From: Parascardovia denticolens DSM 10105 = JCM 12538
Lineage (GTDB): Bacteria > Actinomycetota > Actinomycetes > Actinomycetales > Bifidobacteriaceae
Length of the DNA: 64,000 nt
Assembly (NCBI RefSeq): GCF_001042675.1
Contig: NZ_AP012333.1
Span: forward strand, 868,001-932,000
Reading direction: 5' to 3'
Shown here in pieces: positions 28,021 through 38,029 of the stretch. The notes beneath the pieces are model-generated. The model made no database searches and was not told the origin of the DNA. It saw nothing but the letters and a program-made list of their open reading frames with translations. How positions within the stretch are numbered: the stretch's first letter is position 1; each line of letters begins with the position of its first letter. The position numbers and the translations under genes are program-made.

Positions 28021-29274
28021 TCAGTTGCCGAAGAGGATCTCATCCCATTGAGGGATGGCCGACCGGCTGCGGGTCTTGCGGGCCGGTTGTTTTTTCGCCG
28101 TCTTCGCCGCTTTCCCCTTGGCGCCACCCTCATTCGCTGAACCAGGCTTTTGACCCTGCTCGGAATCGCCGGAGGTTGACGGGGATGAAGAGGAGGGATC
28201 GGATGAAGGAGAAGCAGGGTCAGCGGTCAGATTAGCCTCCGTAGGCCTGTCTTTGTTGATCGGCCGGTTCTTATGGGCGAAGTCGAAGAGGGAAGGCTTG
28301 ACGGATTTGGAAGACTTGGACGGTTTCGGATCCCTGCTTGACCCTGCTTGCGCCGCCTCGCCCGCCTCTTCCTGAACGTTCGTCGTCGTTGAGTCGCCTT
28401 CGTCGCCATCGTCACCGGAGAAGCCGGAAGCCAGGGATCCATCCCTGTCCATCCTCGCTTGCGCCTTTCCTTGTTCCTTTTTTTGCGCCCCTTCTCCTTC
28501 TTCCTTTTCTCCCGCTTCCTCCCCGGCCGAGGGTTTCCCCTCCTCTTCCACATTCATCCATTGGGGGGTCAAAGGGCCGCGGGCCTTGATGGAGAAGGAG
28601 GAGGCTGGGGCCGAAGAATCATCGGCGACGGTCAGGCCGAAAAGCTCATGATCCACAGGGGAATTATCGGTGCCGAAAAGGCCGAAAAGCTTGCGGGCTG
28701 TCTTGTTGAGGCAGACGATGTCGTTGTTGCGGGGGTTGAAAGTCCATTCGGCGGTCGCCTGCCGGCCGTCCTCGGATGTGACGGTCGCCATGATATGCCA
28801 TGGATCGCGGCCGACCCTGGTCGCTTTCCACGAAACGTCTTCATAATCCAATCCGTAATTCTCGATGGACCGGGTGAGGATGTCTTCCACCGAGGGGGGA
28901 ACGAGCTGCTTCTTGTCCGTCTTGAAGGAGGAATTGAGGAACTGCGCGATGGTGTAGCTCTTTTCCTGCTCTACCTGCTGGGCGAAACGACGGATCAGGG
29001 CCAGGTCGACGTCGAAATCGCGCCTGATCTCTTCCGGGCTTCTGCCTTCCCTGGTCAGCTGTTGGATTTCCCTGATGGGCAGGGTGCGGAACTGATGGGG
29101 GTGGGCTGGCCCCTGCTGGTCGGACATGATCTGCCTGGCGGCCAGGATGCCCTGTTCCAATTCGTCGCTGATGCGCACGGCGAACTGACGGTGACTCTCC
29201 TTCTCTTCGAAGATCAAGTCCCCCGAAGGGTCGACCTTGACGAAAAGAGCCTGATTCCTAGTCTCATCAACCAT
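28021..29274 (-). CDS. sepH: Septation protein SepH (DUF3071)
   Basis: Cell-division regulator that in Streptomyces and mycobacteria stimulates FtsZ assembly. The N-terminal DUF3071 domain covers about residues 1-200: FVKVDPSGDLIFEEKESHRQFAVRIS, the helix-turn-helix-like TREGRSPEEIRRDFDVDLALIRRFAQQVEQEK, and WHIMATVTSEDGRQATAEWTFNPRNNDIVCLNKTA. The C-terminal half is a disordered Ser/Glu/Ala-rich stretch with a basic end (KAAKTAKKQPARKTRSRSAIPQWDEILFG), a combination typical of SepH. 417 residues. Divergent from the DUF4193 gene. Confidence 0.9.
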   Translation of the reverse strand: MVDETRNQALFVKVDPSGDLIFEEKESHRQFAVRISDELEQGILAARQIMSDQQGPAHPHQFRTLPIREIQQLTREGRSPEEIRRDFDVDLALIRRFAQQVEQEKSYTIAQFLNSSFKTDKKQLVPPSVEDILTRSIENYGLDYEDVSWKATRVGRDPWHIMATVTSEDGRQATAEWTFNPRNNDIVCLNKTARKLFGLFGTDNSPVDHELFGLTVADDSSAPASSFSIKARGPLTPQWMNVEEEGKPSAGEEAGEKEEGEGAQKKEQGKAQARMDRDGSLASGFSGDDGDEGDSTTTNVQEEAGEAAQAGSSRDPKPSKSSKSVKPSLFDFAHKNRPINKDRPTEANLTADPASPSSDPSSSSPSTSGDSEQGQKPGSANEGGAKGKAAKTAKKQPARKTRSRSAIPQWDEILFGN

Positions 29275-29354
29275 ATAAACCTCGCTTACGCATCTGTTCC
29301 TTTCTATACTATAGGGAAACTTTTACATTTTCGTCATAATCGGGTCGTGTCACC

Positions 29355-29382
29355 TTGCAAAATTTGAAAATTCGTGTATCCT
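29355..29382 (+). promoter_or_regulatory. Promoter of DUF4193-dut-rel
   Basis: A -35 like TTGCAA (29355-29360) and a -10 like TATCCT (29377-29382) are separated by 16 bases and lie 37 bp before the DUF4193 start codon. The opposite strand also holds a TATAGT -10 candidate near 29311-29320 for sepH. Confidence 0.6.
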
Positions 29383-29418
29383 GTGGCGCGTACCTGTTTT
29401 TTTGTTGAAAGGCTGAAT

Positions 29419-29712
29419 ATGGCACAAGACTACGATGCGCCTCGCTCCAAAGATGAAGACGAAGAGTCGTTGGAAGCTCTCTCCAATAGCGCCCGACAGG
29501 AACAAGCCGCGGACTTGGATGACGATGAAAACGCCATTGCCGAGGACTATGAACTCCCCGGCGCCGATCTGAGCAACGAGGACTCGTCCGTCACCGTCAT
29601 CCCTCAGCAAGGCGACGAATTCGTCTGTTCCGAATGCTTCCTGGTCTATAATCGTCGACTGCTCGACCATTACGAGAACGGCAAGCCGGTCTGCAAGGAT
29701 TGCGCCGCCTGA
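29419..29712 (+). CDS. DUF4193 zinc-ribbon-like protein
   Basis: 97-residue protein of an actinobacterial family of unknown function. An acidic N-terminal half (EDEESLEALSNSARQEQAADLDDDEN) is followed by a four-cysteine module: EFVCSECFLVYNRRLL... then GKPVCKDCAA, consistent with a small zinc ribbon. ATG 29419 follows AAAGG. Its stop TGA overlaps the dut start ATG (TGATG), indicating translational coupling. The order sepH / DUF4193 / dut / rel is common in actinobacteria. Confidence 0.9.
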   Translation: MAQDYDAPRSKDEDEESLEALSNSARQEQAADLDDDENAIAEDYELPGADLSNEDSSVTVIPQQGDEFVCSECFLVYNRRLLDHYENGKPVCKDCAA

Positions 29713-30191
29713 TGCCTGGCGACCAGACTTACGAAGGAGCGGAGAAGCTGGACGTCCTGATTACTTATCTGGACCCTAAAGTGAGGGAAGCGGGATTGAA
29801 TTACGCCCATGAGGGCGACGCCGGCTGCGATTTGCGCTGCAGGTTGGATTTCGATTTGGCCCCCTTCGAACGGGCCTTGGTCCCCACCGGGATTTCCCTC
29901 GCCCTGCCTGAAGGATACGTCGCTTTGGTCCATCCCCGGTCCGGATTGGCCGTGAAGAAAGGGATCACCGTCCTCAACGCCCCCGGTACCATCGACGCTG
30001 GTTACCGCGGGGAGATCAAAGTCCCGCTCATCAACCTGAATTCGCACGAAACCGTGCATTTCGACGCAGGGGACAGAATCGCCCAGATGGTCATCCAACG
30101 TTACGTTCAAGCGACCTTCGTGGAAGCCAATGCTTTGCCGGAGTCCCAAAGGGCCGACCGGGGATTCGGGTCCAGCGGAATCAAAGGGTAG
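29712..30191 (+). CDS. dut: dUTP diphosphatase
   Basis: Cleaves dUTP to dUMP and pyrophosphate, keeping uracil out of DNA and feeding dTMP synthesis. Trimeric dUTPase motifs: DAGCDLR (motif 1), HPRSGLAVKKGI (motif 2), LNAPGTIDAGYRGEIKVPL (motif 3 with catalytic Asp), DRIAQMVI (motif 4), and the C-terminal arm DRGFGSSG (motif 5). All five are intact. ATG 29712 overlaps the upstream stop; a TTG at 29700 is less likely. 159 residues. Confidence 0.97.
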   Translation: MPGDQTYEGAEKLDVLITYLDPKVREAGLNYAHEGDAGCDLRCRLDFDLAPFERALVPTGISLALPEGYVALVHPRSGLAVKKGITVLNAPGTIDAGYRGEIKVPLINLNSHETVHFDAGDRIAQMVIQRYVQATFVEANALPESQRADRGFGSSGIKG

Positions 30192-30292
30192 GGGTCGATG
30201 GCAGAAAGGCGCGGGAAGCCTCCTTTCGCCGTTTTGCCGCCATTTTTCTCCCGGTGTGGATAGGATAATCATAATCGACCGGGGAGGCGCAT

Positions 30293-32662
30293 ATGAGTGA
30301 ATCTCGACTTGAACTCAGCGATGAGGACTCCCTTGCCCGCCAGCTGGGCGCTGAGGTCTCCACTGATCCCACGAACCCCCTTCTGCCCATCTGGCAGTCG
30401 GTCCATTACCACTACCCGCAGGCCGACCTGTCCGTTCTCGCCCGGGCCTACTCCAGGGCCGTGACCCAGCACGCCCATCAACAGAGGCGGTCGGGGGAGC
30501 CTTACATCATCCATCCCATCGCCGTGGCCCAGATTCTGGCCGACCTGGGCATGAGCCCCAAGGTGGTCGCCGCCGGTCTTCTTCACGATACGGTGGAAGA
30601 CACGGACTACACCTTGGACCAATGTCGGGAGGAGTTCGGGGACACCATCACCGGTCTGGTCGACGGGGTGACCAAGCTGACAAAGATGGATTTCGGGGAC
30701 CACGCCCAGGCGGAGACCATCCGCAAGATGGTCATCGCCATGAGCCGGGATGTGCGCGTCCTGGTGGTCAAGCTGGCTGACCGGGTCCATAATGCCCGGA
30801 CCTGGCGCTACGTCAAGGTATCCAACGCCCGGAAAAAGGCTCAGGAGACCTTGGACGTCTATTCCCCTCTGGCCAACCGCCTGGGCATGAACGCCATCAA
30901 AACCGAGCTGGAAGAGCTGTCCTTCAAAGCCCTGCACCCCAAGATCTATCATGAGATTGTCCTGCTGGTACAAAAGCGGGCCGGCAAACGCGAGGTCTAC
31001 CTCAAACAGATCCTGGACGAGATCGGCGATGATTTGAAAGGGATGGGGATCAAGGCTTACGTGACCGGCCGTCCCAAGGATTACTACAGCATCTACCAGA
31101 AGATGGTGGTCCGTGGGCATGATTTCGAAAGCATCTACGACCTGACCGGGGTCCGGATCATCGTGGATTCCATCCAGGATTGCTATGCGGCCCTGGGGGC
31201 CGTGCACGCCCGCTGGAAGCCCATGCCTGGCCGTTTCAAAGACTACATAGCCATGCCCAAGCTGAATATGTACCAGTCCCTCCATACCACCGTCGTCGGT
31301 CCTGGCGGCAAACCGGTGGAAATCCAGATCCGGACCTGGGACATGCATCGCAGGGCCGAATTCGGCATCGCCGCCCACTGGAAATACAAGGCCAACGGAC
31401 AGGCGGGCAACGCTTTGTCCACTCCTGACCGATCCGACAAGGAAAGGGAGAAGGAGCTGCAGGCCCAGACCCCGACCCTTCCGACCGCCGAAGAGCCGCA
31501 GGAGATCAGCCAGGCTGACAACCTCAAGTGGATTCAGCAGTTGGCCGATTGGACCAGCAACACTCCGGATTCGGATGAATTCCTGGGTACCCTCAAAGAC
31601 GATCTCGGGGCGGGGGAGATTTACGTCTTCACCCCCAAAGGCCGGGTCATCACCATTCCGCAGGGAGGGACCCCGGTTGACTTCGCCTACTCCGTCCATA
31701 CCGAAGTGGGGCACAAGACCATGGGAGCCAGGGTCAACGGCCGTCTTGTCCCTCTGGACACCCAGTTGGAGACCGGCGACACGGTGGAGATCCTCACTTC
31801 CCGCAACAACGCCCAAGGTCCTTCGCGCGACTGGCTGAATTTCGTCAAGAGCCCCCGCGCCCGCAACAAGATCCGTCAATGGTTCTCCAAGGAACGGCGC
31901 AGCGAGATGGTCGAAGAAGGCCGCAGCGAGCTCATCCGCTCCATGCGCAAGCGGAACCTGCCCGTCCAGGTGCTCACCACCAACGAAGCCCTCTTGGGCG
32001 CGGCCCAGGACCTGAACCTGCCCAACGTGGACGTCCTCTTCGCCGCCTTGGGGGAGGGGCAGATCTCCGCCCAGAACGTCATCACCCACTTGGTCAAAGA
32101 CGTGGGCGAGTCCGAAGTGGAGGAGGACATCGAGCAGGTGATCCTGCCTTCCCGCCCAGTCAAGCGCCACCGGTCCACCGGGGCGGCCGACGTGTCCGTC
32201 AAGGGGGTGGACGGAATCTGGGTCAAACTGGCCAAATGCTGCACCCCGGTCCCTGGCGACGCCATCGTCGGCTTCATCACGCGCGGGGACGGCGTCTCCG
32301 TCCATCGGGAGGACTGCGTCAACGCCCAGCATTTGCAGGATACCCATCCGGAGCGCATGGTCAAAGTCTCCTGGAACGCCTCCACGGGGACCTTCCTGGT
32401 GAAAATCCAAATCGAGGCCCTGGACCGCGGCCATCTTCTGACCGAGATCACCAAGGTCCTGTCCGACATGGGGGTCAACATCATCTCCGGCAACGTTTCA
32501 TCCGGCGAGGATAGGGTGGCCATCTGCCAGTTCACCTTCGAGATGGCTTCGCCCAACCATTTCGGCAAGCTTCTGTCCGAGTTGCGCAAGGTGGAAGGCG
32601 TTTTCGACGTCTACCGGGTGACGGACAACAAGGGGTCCAAACATCCTCGGATGAGGAACTGA
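30293..32662 (+). CDS. rel: Bifunctional (p)ppGpp synthetase/hydrolase Rel
   Basis: Long RelA/SpoT homologue controlling the stringent response. Domains in order: HD hydrolase with LLHDTVEDTDYTLDQC and MVIAMSRDVRVLVVKLADRVHN (about 75-200), synthetase with YDLTGVRIIVDS and MYQSLHTTVVGPGG (about 255-390), TGS domain VFTPKGRVITIPQGGTPVDFAYSVHTEVGHK (about 445-510), a zinc-finger region with KCCTPVPGDAIVGFITRG, and a C-terminal ACT domain. Intact HD residues mean that both activities are likely. 789 residues. A bidirectional terminator follows. Confidence 0.97.
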   Translation: MSESRLELSDEDSLARQLGAEVSTDPTNPLLPIWQSVHYHYPQADLSVLARAYSRAVTQHAHQQRRSGEPYIIHPIAVAQILADLGMSPKVVAAGLLHDTVEDTDYTLDQCREEFGDTITGLVDGVTKLTKMDFGDHAQAETIRKMVIAMSRDVRVLVVKLADRVHNARTWRYVKVSNARKKAQETLDVYSPLANRLGMNAIKTELEELSFKALHPKIYHEIVLLVQKRAGKREVYLKQILDEIGDDLKGMGIKAYVTGRPKDYYSIYQKMVVRGHDFESIYDLTGVRIIVDSIQDCYAALGAVHARWKPMPGRFKDYIAMPKLNMYQSLHTTVVGPGGKPVEIQIRTWDMHRRAEFGIAAHWKYKANGQAGNALSTPDRSDKEREKELQAQTPTLPTAEEPQEISQADNLKWIQQLADWTSNTPDSDEFLGTLKDDLGAGEIYVFTPKGRVITIPQGGTPVDFAYSVHTEVGHKTMGARVNGRLVPLDTQLETGDTVEILTSRNNAQGPSRDWLNFVKSPRARNKIRQWFSKERRSEMVEEGRSELIRSMRKRNLPVQVLTTNEALLGAAQDLNLPNVDVLFAALGEGQISAQNVITHLVKDVGESEVEEDIEQVILPSRPVKRHRSTGAADVSVKGVDGIWVKLAKCCTPVPGDAIVGFITRGDGVSVHREDCVNAQHLQDTHPERMVKVSWNASTGTFLVKIQIEALDRGHLLTEITKVLSDMGVNIISGNVSSGEDRVAICQFTFEMASPNHFGKLLSELRKVEGVFDVYRVTDNKGSKHPRMRN

Positions 32663-32663
32663 C

Positions 32664-32712
32664 GATAAAGGGGCCGACGGTTCATCCGTCAGCCCCTTTA
32701 ATCATTATTATC
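32664..32712. terminator. Bidirectional terminator between rel and the DUF349 gene
   Basis: TAAAGGGGCCGACGG (32666-32680) pairs with CCGTCAGCCCCTTTA (32686-32700) around a five-base loop. AT-rich flanks on both sides give T tracts for both converging genes. Confidence 0.88.
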
Positions 32713-32786
32713 TTATTTATTATTTCGGCTTCTGTCGTCTGAGCTTATTTGAGTTCACCTAAGTTTGCCTGAGCGGACCCTGAATC

Positions 32787-34208
32787 TTACTTGATCGCCT
32801 TGAGCCAGGCCTCTTTAGCGGCCTTCTCCGCTTTCAGCTCCTGCTTCTTGGCAGGGTCGGTCTCGGAGGCGATCTTCCGATCCAACTCTTCCAATTGGGC
32901 GTTGAGCTGGAGTTCGAAATCGGACTTACGGGCGTCGGTCTCGGGGTCGGAATTGGTCCACTGGGTTTCCTCGACCGCCTTGATCTGCTTGTCCACGTCA
33001 TCCAAGGCGGATTCCAGACGGTGCACGTCGGCTCGCGGCACATAGCCGATCTGATCCCATTCATCCTGGATCTTGGCCAAGCTCTGACGGGTCTGCTTGG
33101 CTTCTTTCACGTCTTTGACCGGAAGAAGGGCCTTGGCCTTCTCCAAGAGGGCCTCCTTCTTTTTGAGATTTTCCGTCTCGCCTTCGTTCAGTTTGTCACG
33201 GTCTGCTTGGCGGGCGTTGAAGAAGACATCGGCCGCGGCGCGGAAACGCTTCCACAGGGCGTCGTCCTCCTCGTGGCGGCCCACGCGACCAGCGGCCTTC
33301 CATTCGTCCATGAGTTCGTTGAACCTGCGGGAGGTCGCGGCCCAGTCGGTGGAATCCTGGATGCTTTCGGCCGCGGCGATGATCTTCTCCTTGGCTTTGC
33401 GGGCTTCGGAACGCTGGCTGTCGCGCTGCTGGATCCAGGCCCGGCGGGCGCTGTTGAAGGAGGAACGGGCGGCTGAGAAACGTTTCCACAGGGCGTCGGC
33501 CTGGGACTTCTCCAAGTGGATGGAATGCTTCTGATGTTCCTGCCATTTGTTGAAAAGGGCCTGGAACTTGTCGCCGGTCTGACGCCAGTTGGTGCTGTCA
33601 CCTAGGCTGGCGGCCAGTTGCTCGGCTTCGACCACGATTTTCTCTCGTTCCGCGGCCGCCTTGGCCATGGCTTCCTTACGGGCCGCGGCCAATTCCTCCT
33701 TCTTGGAGGCGCCTTCGGTCTTGAGCTCTTCCAATCGGGATTTCAGCGCCGCGATGTCGCCGACCACATCGGCTTTCTTGATGTCCTCTTCCAGCTCGTT
33801 CAGGGTGGAATCGATCTCGCGGGAACGGATGTGGCTGCCTTCCAAACGCTTGGCGAAGCGGTCGAACTTGGCTTTGAGGTCCAGATAACGACGGGCGAAG
33901 AAGCGCAAGGCCTTATCCGGTTCCTCCTGGGCCATTTGGCCGACTTTGTGCTCCTCGTCGCCTTCTTTGACGAAGACGGTGCTGTCGTCGGTGACGCGGC
34001 CGAACTTCATGGCCGCTTCCAAATCGGCTTCGTTATAGGTGGCTACTGCGCTCTGTTGTTGGGTCTTGCCAGCGAAAGCTTTGGGGGAGGGGATGACGGG
34101 CTTGGCCGGCTTAGGAGCGGGAGCAGGGGCAGGCGCTGCCTCCGCCGGGGCGGCGGGCTTGCTTTCCTCGGGTTCGGAGACGGATGGGGTCACAGTTTCG
34201 TCGGTCAT
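32787..34208 (-). CDS. DUF349 domain protein
   Basis: 473-residue, highly charged helical protein with several DUF349 units (e.g. ALWKRFSAARSSFNSARRAWIQQRDSQ, ALWKRFRAAADVFFNARQADRDKLNEG, each with the aromatic WKRF core). The first ~80 residues are Ala/Pro-rich and disordered. DUF349 proteins are widespread in actinobacteria; a role in nucleic acid binding or stress is suspected but not established. ATG 34208 follows AAGGAGTTGGCT, preferred to the upstream ATG at 34253. Divergent from hisS. Confidence 0.88.
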   Translation of the reverse strand: MTDETVTPSVSEPEESKPAAPAEAAPAPAPAPKPAKPVIPSPKAFAGKTQQQSAVATYNEADLEAAMKFGRVTDDSTVFVKEGDEEHKVGQMAQEEPDKALRFFARRYLDLKAKFDRFAKRLEGSHIRSREIDSTLNELEEDIKKADVVGDIAALKSRLEELKTEGASKKEELAAARKEAMAKAAAEREKIVVEAEQLAASLGDSTNWRQTGDKFQALFNKWQEHQKHSIHLEKSQADALWKRFSAARSSFNSARRAWIQQRDSQRSEARKAKEKIIAAAESIQDSTDWAATSRRFNELMDEWKAAGRVGRHEEDDALWKRFRAAADVFFNARQADRDKLNEGETENLKKKEALLEKAKALLPVKDVKEAKQTRQSLAKIQDEWDQIGYVPRADVHRLESALDDVDKQIKAVEETQWTNSDPETDARKSDFELQLNAQLEELDRKIASETDPAKKQELKAEKAAKEAWLKAIK

Positions 34209-34305
34209 AGCCAACTCCTTGTCGTAGCAGTAGTAGCAGGAAGACGAAATCATTCGGGCTTTCCGGCCTGCATAATTTCCTCAACACCATTTATTATAAG
34301 GGGCT

Positions 34306-35712
34306 ATGGCTAAAAAAGGTGCATCTATCTCAGGTTTCCCCGAATGGCTCCCGCAGGAAAGGGCCATCGAGCAGCAAGTCATCGATACTTTGCGAGAGGT
34401 CTTCGAGCTTCACGGTTTCCTGGGAATCGAGACGGCGGCGGTGGAGATGGGGTCCAGCTTGCTGAAAAAAGGCGAAACTTCAAAGGAAATCTACCTTCTC
34501 TCCCGGCTGCGGGAATTCGGACAGGACGATGAGACTCCGGTGGAGGAGCACCTGGGCCTGCATTTCGATTTGACCGTCCCCCTGTCTCGCTATGTGGTCG
34601 AAAACTCCGGCGCTGTCACTTTCCCCTTCAAACGGTGGCAGATCCAGAAGGTGTGGAGAGGGGAGCGGCCGCAGGAAGGCCGTTACCGGGAGTTTACCCA
34701 GGCCGACATAGACATCGTGGGCAACGGCAGTCTGCCCGAGCATTATGAGGTGGACGCTCCTTTGGTCATGGTCGAGGCCTTGGAGAGGCTCCGGCCCTTC
34801 GGCCTGCCCAAGGCCACCGTCCACGCCAACAACCGCAAGCTGTCCGAAGGCTTTTATCGGGGAGTGGGCGTGACCGACATTGAAAGCGTGCTGCGGGAAG
34901 TGGACAAGTTGGACAAGATCTCCGCCGCTGAAGTGGCCCAGCTCCTGCAAGACGAGGCCGGCTGCAGCCCGGAACAAGCGGCCGCCTGCCTGGAATTGGC
35001 GGAAGTGACCGCCACTGATAGCTCCCACTTGCGGGCCGCCTTCGATCAACTCTGTGAAAAACATGGGATCGATAAGGAATCCGAGGCTTATCCCTTGGCT
35101 CAACAGGGTGTGGAGACCCTGGCCATGATCATCGACGAGGCCGCCCGCATCCGTCCCGGCTCCGTCATGGCCGACTTGCGCATCGCCCGCGGCCTGGATT
35201 ATTACACTGGCTCCGTTTACGAGACCTTCCTCGATGGGGCCGAAAAGCTGGGGTCCATTTGTTCTGGTGGCCGCTATGACAACCTGGTCTCCCAAGGCAG
35301 CCGCAAGTATCCGGGTGTGGGCCTATCCATTGGCGTGACTCGGCTGATTTCCTACATCTTGCATACGGTCCAGGCGACGACTTCCCGGATTTCCCCTGCG
35401 GCTGTCATGGTGGCCGTCTGGAACGAGGACGAGAGGCAGACCTCCGACCACATCGCCGCTCAGCTGCGTCAGCGGGGGATCGCCTGCGACGTGGCCCCGA
35501 CCGCTGCCAAGATCGGCAAACAGATCAAATACGCCGACCATCTGGGCATTCCTTATGTCTGGTTCCCGCCTCAAGCCGGTGACCCAGCCGCTGAGGTCAA
35601 GCCGACCGGTCACCAGGTGAAGAACATCATCTCCGGAGACCAGGTGGACGCGGATCCCGCTTCCTGGACCCCGGCTCCCGAATACGCCCGGCGCGCGGTT
35701 GTAGTGAAGTAG
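34306..35712 (+). CDS. hisS: Histidyl-tRNA synthetase
   Basis: Charges tRNA-His in the cytosol. Class II motifs: motif 2 FKRWQIQKVWRGERPQEGRYREFTQADIDIVG, the histidine-binding RGLDYYTGSVYETF and the motif 3 region YPGVGLSIGVTRLI; the C-terminal anticodon-binding domain starts near VMVAVWNEDERQ. 468 residues, slightly long. ATG 34306 has AAGGGG upstream. Located before aspS, a widespread pairing, but separated by 322 bp holding a toxin relic. Confidence 0.97.
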   Translation: MAKKGASISGFPEWLPQERAIEQQVIDTLREVFELHGFLGIETAAVEMGSSLLKKGETSKEIYLLSRLREFGQDDETPVEEHLGLHFDLTVPLSRYVVENSGAVTFPFKRWQIQKVWRGERPQEGRYREFTQADIDIVGNGSLPEHYEVDAPLVMVEALERLRPFGLPKATVHANNRKLSEGFYRGVGVTDIESVLREVDKLDKISAAEVAQLLQDEAGCSPEQAAACLELAEVTATDSSHLRAAFDQLCEKHGIDKESEAYPLAQQGVETLAMIIDEAARIRPGSVMADLRIARGLDYYTGSVYETFLDGAEKLGSICSGGRYDNLVSQGSRKYPGVGLSIGVTRLISYILHTVQATTSRISPAAVMVAVWNEDERQTSDHIAAQLRQRGIACDVAPTAAKIGKQIKYADHLGIPYVWFPPQAGDPAAEVKPTGHQVKNIISGDQVDADPASWTPAPEYARRAVVVK

Positions 35713-35715
35713 GGT

Positions 35716-35940
35716 CTGCGATTCCGGTTTCGTCGCCGCATTCTTAGCGAAACGCAAAAGTCAGGCATGATGCGGCACCCCCGGTGATTGTGGGAATTTC
35801 CCGTGAGGGTACGGTCCCGGTATTTGCTGTCAGATTGTTGCCGAAGAGTCAAGACGTCGACGATGCGGCCGAGGAGGGCTAGGTCGTAGCCGCGTTCACG
35901 CAGGGGTTTGAGGTCTTGCTGAAGCGCGATGTCGGGACGA
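35716..35940 (-). pseudogene. Relic of a YafQ-like type II toxin gene
   Basis: In the 322-bp hisS-aspS spacer the minus strand encodes, starting near 35935, a stretch strongly resembling YafQ/RelE-family mRNA interferase toxins: DLKPLRERGYDLALLGRIVDV, KYRDRTLTGN, then HRGCRIMPD, where the family normally has KYRDHxLxGNxxxxRECHIxPDWLL. After PD the match continues only after a shift of frame near 35757-35760 (LLRFAKNAATKPES), so the gene is broken. The beginning does not resemble a normal N terminus and no antitoxin reading frame is seen upstream. Best read as a decayed toxin-antitoxin locus. The remainder of this spacer holds the aspS leader. Confidence 0.6.
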
Positions 35941-36034
35941 TTCGTGGATCTGGGGGTGAAATACCCCTGATGTTGTAGGCTATAGGAGGTTTTAACGCTG
36001 ACAGTCAAGCAAACGTTTGCGAGGTAGGAAAAGA

Positions 36035-37831
36035 ATGAGTCAAACGGCTTATCGCACGCATCATTGCGCGGATATTACGGAAGCTGTGATCGGCCAGGAA
36101 GTGACCATTTCCGGTTGGGTCGACCGGCGTCGCGATCACGGCGGCGTCGCCTTTCTGGATGTGCGTGACGCTTCCGGCCTGGTCCAGGTGGTCATTTACG
36201 AGGAAGAGGTGGCCCGTCCTCTGCGGTCCGAATTCGTGGTCCAGGTGACCGGCGATGTGCGCGAACGCCCGGAAGGCAATGAAAACGACCATCTGGCCAC
36301 CGGCAAAGTGGAGATCGTCGCCAGGAAGGTGACCGTTCTGGCTAAGTCCGCAGCCCTGCCTTTCCAGGTTTCCACCGCTCTGGCGAACGAGACCGAAGAG
36401 CAGCTGCCGGGGGAGGACACCCGCCTGCGTTTCCGCTACCTTGACCTTCGTCGGCCTCAGATGCAGAGGAATCTTCGTCTGCGCTCCAACATGGCCCGGG
36501 CAGCCCGGGGCGAACTGGACAAGCTGGGCTTCACCGAGGTGGAGACCCCGACTTTGATCAAGTCCACCCCCGAGGGGGCCCGTGACTTCGTGGTTCCCGC
36601 CCGCCTGTCTCCCGGCTCTTGGTACGCCTTGCCCCAGTCCCCCCAGCTTTTGAAGCAGCTGCTCATGGTCTCCGGGGTGGAACGCTACTACCAGCTGGCC
36701 CGCTGTTACAGGGACGAAGACTTCCGAGCCGATCGTCAGCCCGAGTTCACCCAGCTCGATATGGAAATGAGCTTCGTGGACCAGGAAGACGTGATCGCCA
36801 TGGCTGAACAGGTGCTCAAGGCCGTGTGGGAATCCGCCGGTTATCAGGTGGCCACTCCCTTCCCCCGCATCACTTGGACCGATGCCATGAACAAGTATGG
36901 CTCCGACAAGCCTGATCTGCGTTTCGGCAACCCCTTGGTCGATTTGACCGACTACTTCAAGGACACCCCCTTCCGCGTCTTCCAGGCTCCCTATGTGGGC
37001 GCCGTGGTTTACCAGGGAGCGGCCGATCTGCCTCGCCGCCAGTTCGACGCCTGGCAGGAATGGGCCCGTCAGCGCGGGGCCAAGGGCCTGGCCTACGTCC
37101 AGTTCTCGGAAGACGGTGTCCTCAAGGGGCCGGTCGCCAAGAACCTGTCGGATGCCGAGCGCGATGGCCTGATGAAGGCCGTCCACGCCCAGCCTGGAGA
37201 CGCCGTCTTCTTCGCCGCCGGTGCCCGAGAGTCCTCTCAGCTGCTTCTGGGGGCCGCGCGCGTGGAAATCGCCAAGCGCCAAGGTCTCCTGCACAAGGAC
37301 GAGTTCGCTTTCACCTGGGTCGTCGATTTCCCGCTCTTCAAGCGCACCGATGACCCCGACGACGATGATGTGGCCGTGGGCCATTCCAAGTGGACTTCCA
37401 TGCATCACCCCTTCACCATGCCTTCCGCCGCCTGGATTGACAAGTTCGATCAGGATCCCGAGCATGCCATGAGCGACTCTTATGACATCGTCTGCAACGG
37501 CAATGAGATCGGCGGCGGTTCCGTCCGCATCCATCGCGACGATATCCAGGATCGCGTCCTGGAAGTCTTGGGAATCGGCGAGGAAGAGGCCCGGGATAAG
37601 TTCGGTTTCCTCCTTGAGGCTTTCAAATATGGCGCTCCTCCTCACGCCGGCATCGCTTTCGGCTGGGATCGTTGCGCCGCCATCCTCTCCGGCGAGGATT
37701 CCATCCGCGACGTCATCGCCTTCCCCAAGTCCGGCGGCGGGGCCGATCCTCTGACCGGCGCTCCTGCCCCCATCTCCGACGAGCAGCGCGCCGAAACCGG
37801 CGTCGATTACGATCCTGAGGAAGACAAGTGA
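36035..37831 (+). CDS. aspS: Aspartyl-tRNA synthetase
   Basis: Charges tRNA-Asp (or tRNA-Asp and tRNA-Asn if it is non-discriminating). An N-terminal OB fold ([27 protein letters not shown]) is followed by the class II catalytic core: [47 protein letters not shown], the bacterial-type GAD insertion (about 300-410), and motif 3 [18 protein letters not shown] 36035 is chosen from the family N terminus ([14 protein letters not shown]). 598 residues. A terminator follows. Confidence 0.97.
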   Translation: MSQTAYRTHHCADITEAVIGQEVTISGWVDRRRDHGGVAFLDVRDASGLVQVVIYEEEVARPLRSEFVVQVTGDVRERPEGNENDHLATGKVEIVARKVTVLAKSAALPFQVSTALANETEEQLPGEDTRLRFRYLDLRRPQMQRNLRLRSNMARAARGELDKLGFTEVETPTLIKSTPEGARDFVVPARLSPGSWYALPQSPQLLKQLLMVSGVERYYQLARCYRDEDFRADRQPEFTQLDMEMSFVDQEDVIAMAEQVLKAVWESAGYQVATPFPRITWTDAMNKYGSDKPDLRFGNPLVDLTDYFKDTPFRVFQAPYVGAVVYQGAADLPRRQFDAWQEWARQRGAKGLAYVQFSEDGVLKGPVAKNLSDAERDGLMKAVHAQPGDAVFFAAGARESSQLLLGAARVEIAKRQGLLHKDEFAFTWVVDFPLFKRTDDPDDDDVAVGHSKWTSMHHPFTMPSAAWIDKFDQDPEHAMSDSYDIVCNGNEIGGGSVRIHRDDIQDRVLEVLGIGEEEARDKFGFLLEAFKYGAPPHAGIAFGWDRCAAILSGEDSIRDVIAFPKSGGGADPLTGAPAPISDEQRAETGVDYDPEEDK

Positions 37832-37868
37832 TCGACTAATCGAAGAGTCTGACTAGATCGGATTTCAC

Positions 37869-37896
37869 AGGCCAGTCCTCACGGGCTGGCCTTTCG
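37869..37896 (+). terminator. Terminator-like hairpin after aspS
   Basis: AGGCCAG (37869-37875) pairs with CTGGCCT (37886-37892), followed by TTC. The T run is short, so the terminator is moderate. Confidence 0.6.
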
Positions 37897-38029
37897 CCGT
37901 ATAAACCTATGTTGAATATATTCGTCTCTGATTTGATAAAGAGAGGGCCATGGTTATGATTGGTCTTATCAATCGCAATCGTGGATCATCCGCCGTAGGA
38001 AGCGATGATGAATCGGCAAGGAGGATGCT

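Noticed and set aside
30269-32434. 721-residue open frame antisense to rel
   Set aside because: Shadow of the intact rel gene; composition (many Gly, His, Asp) is typical for antisense frames here.
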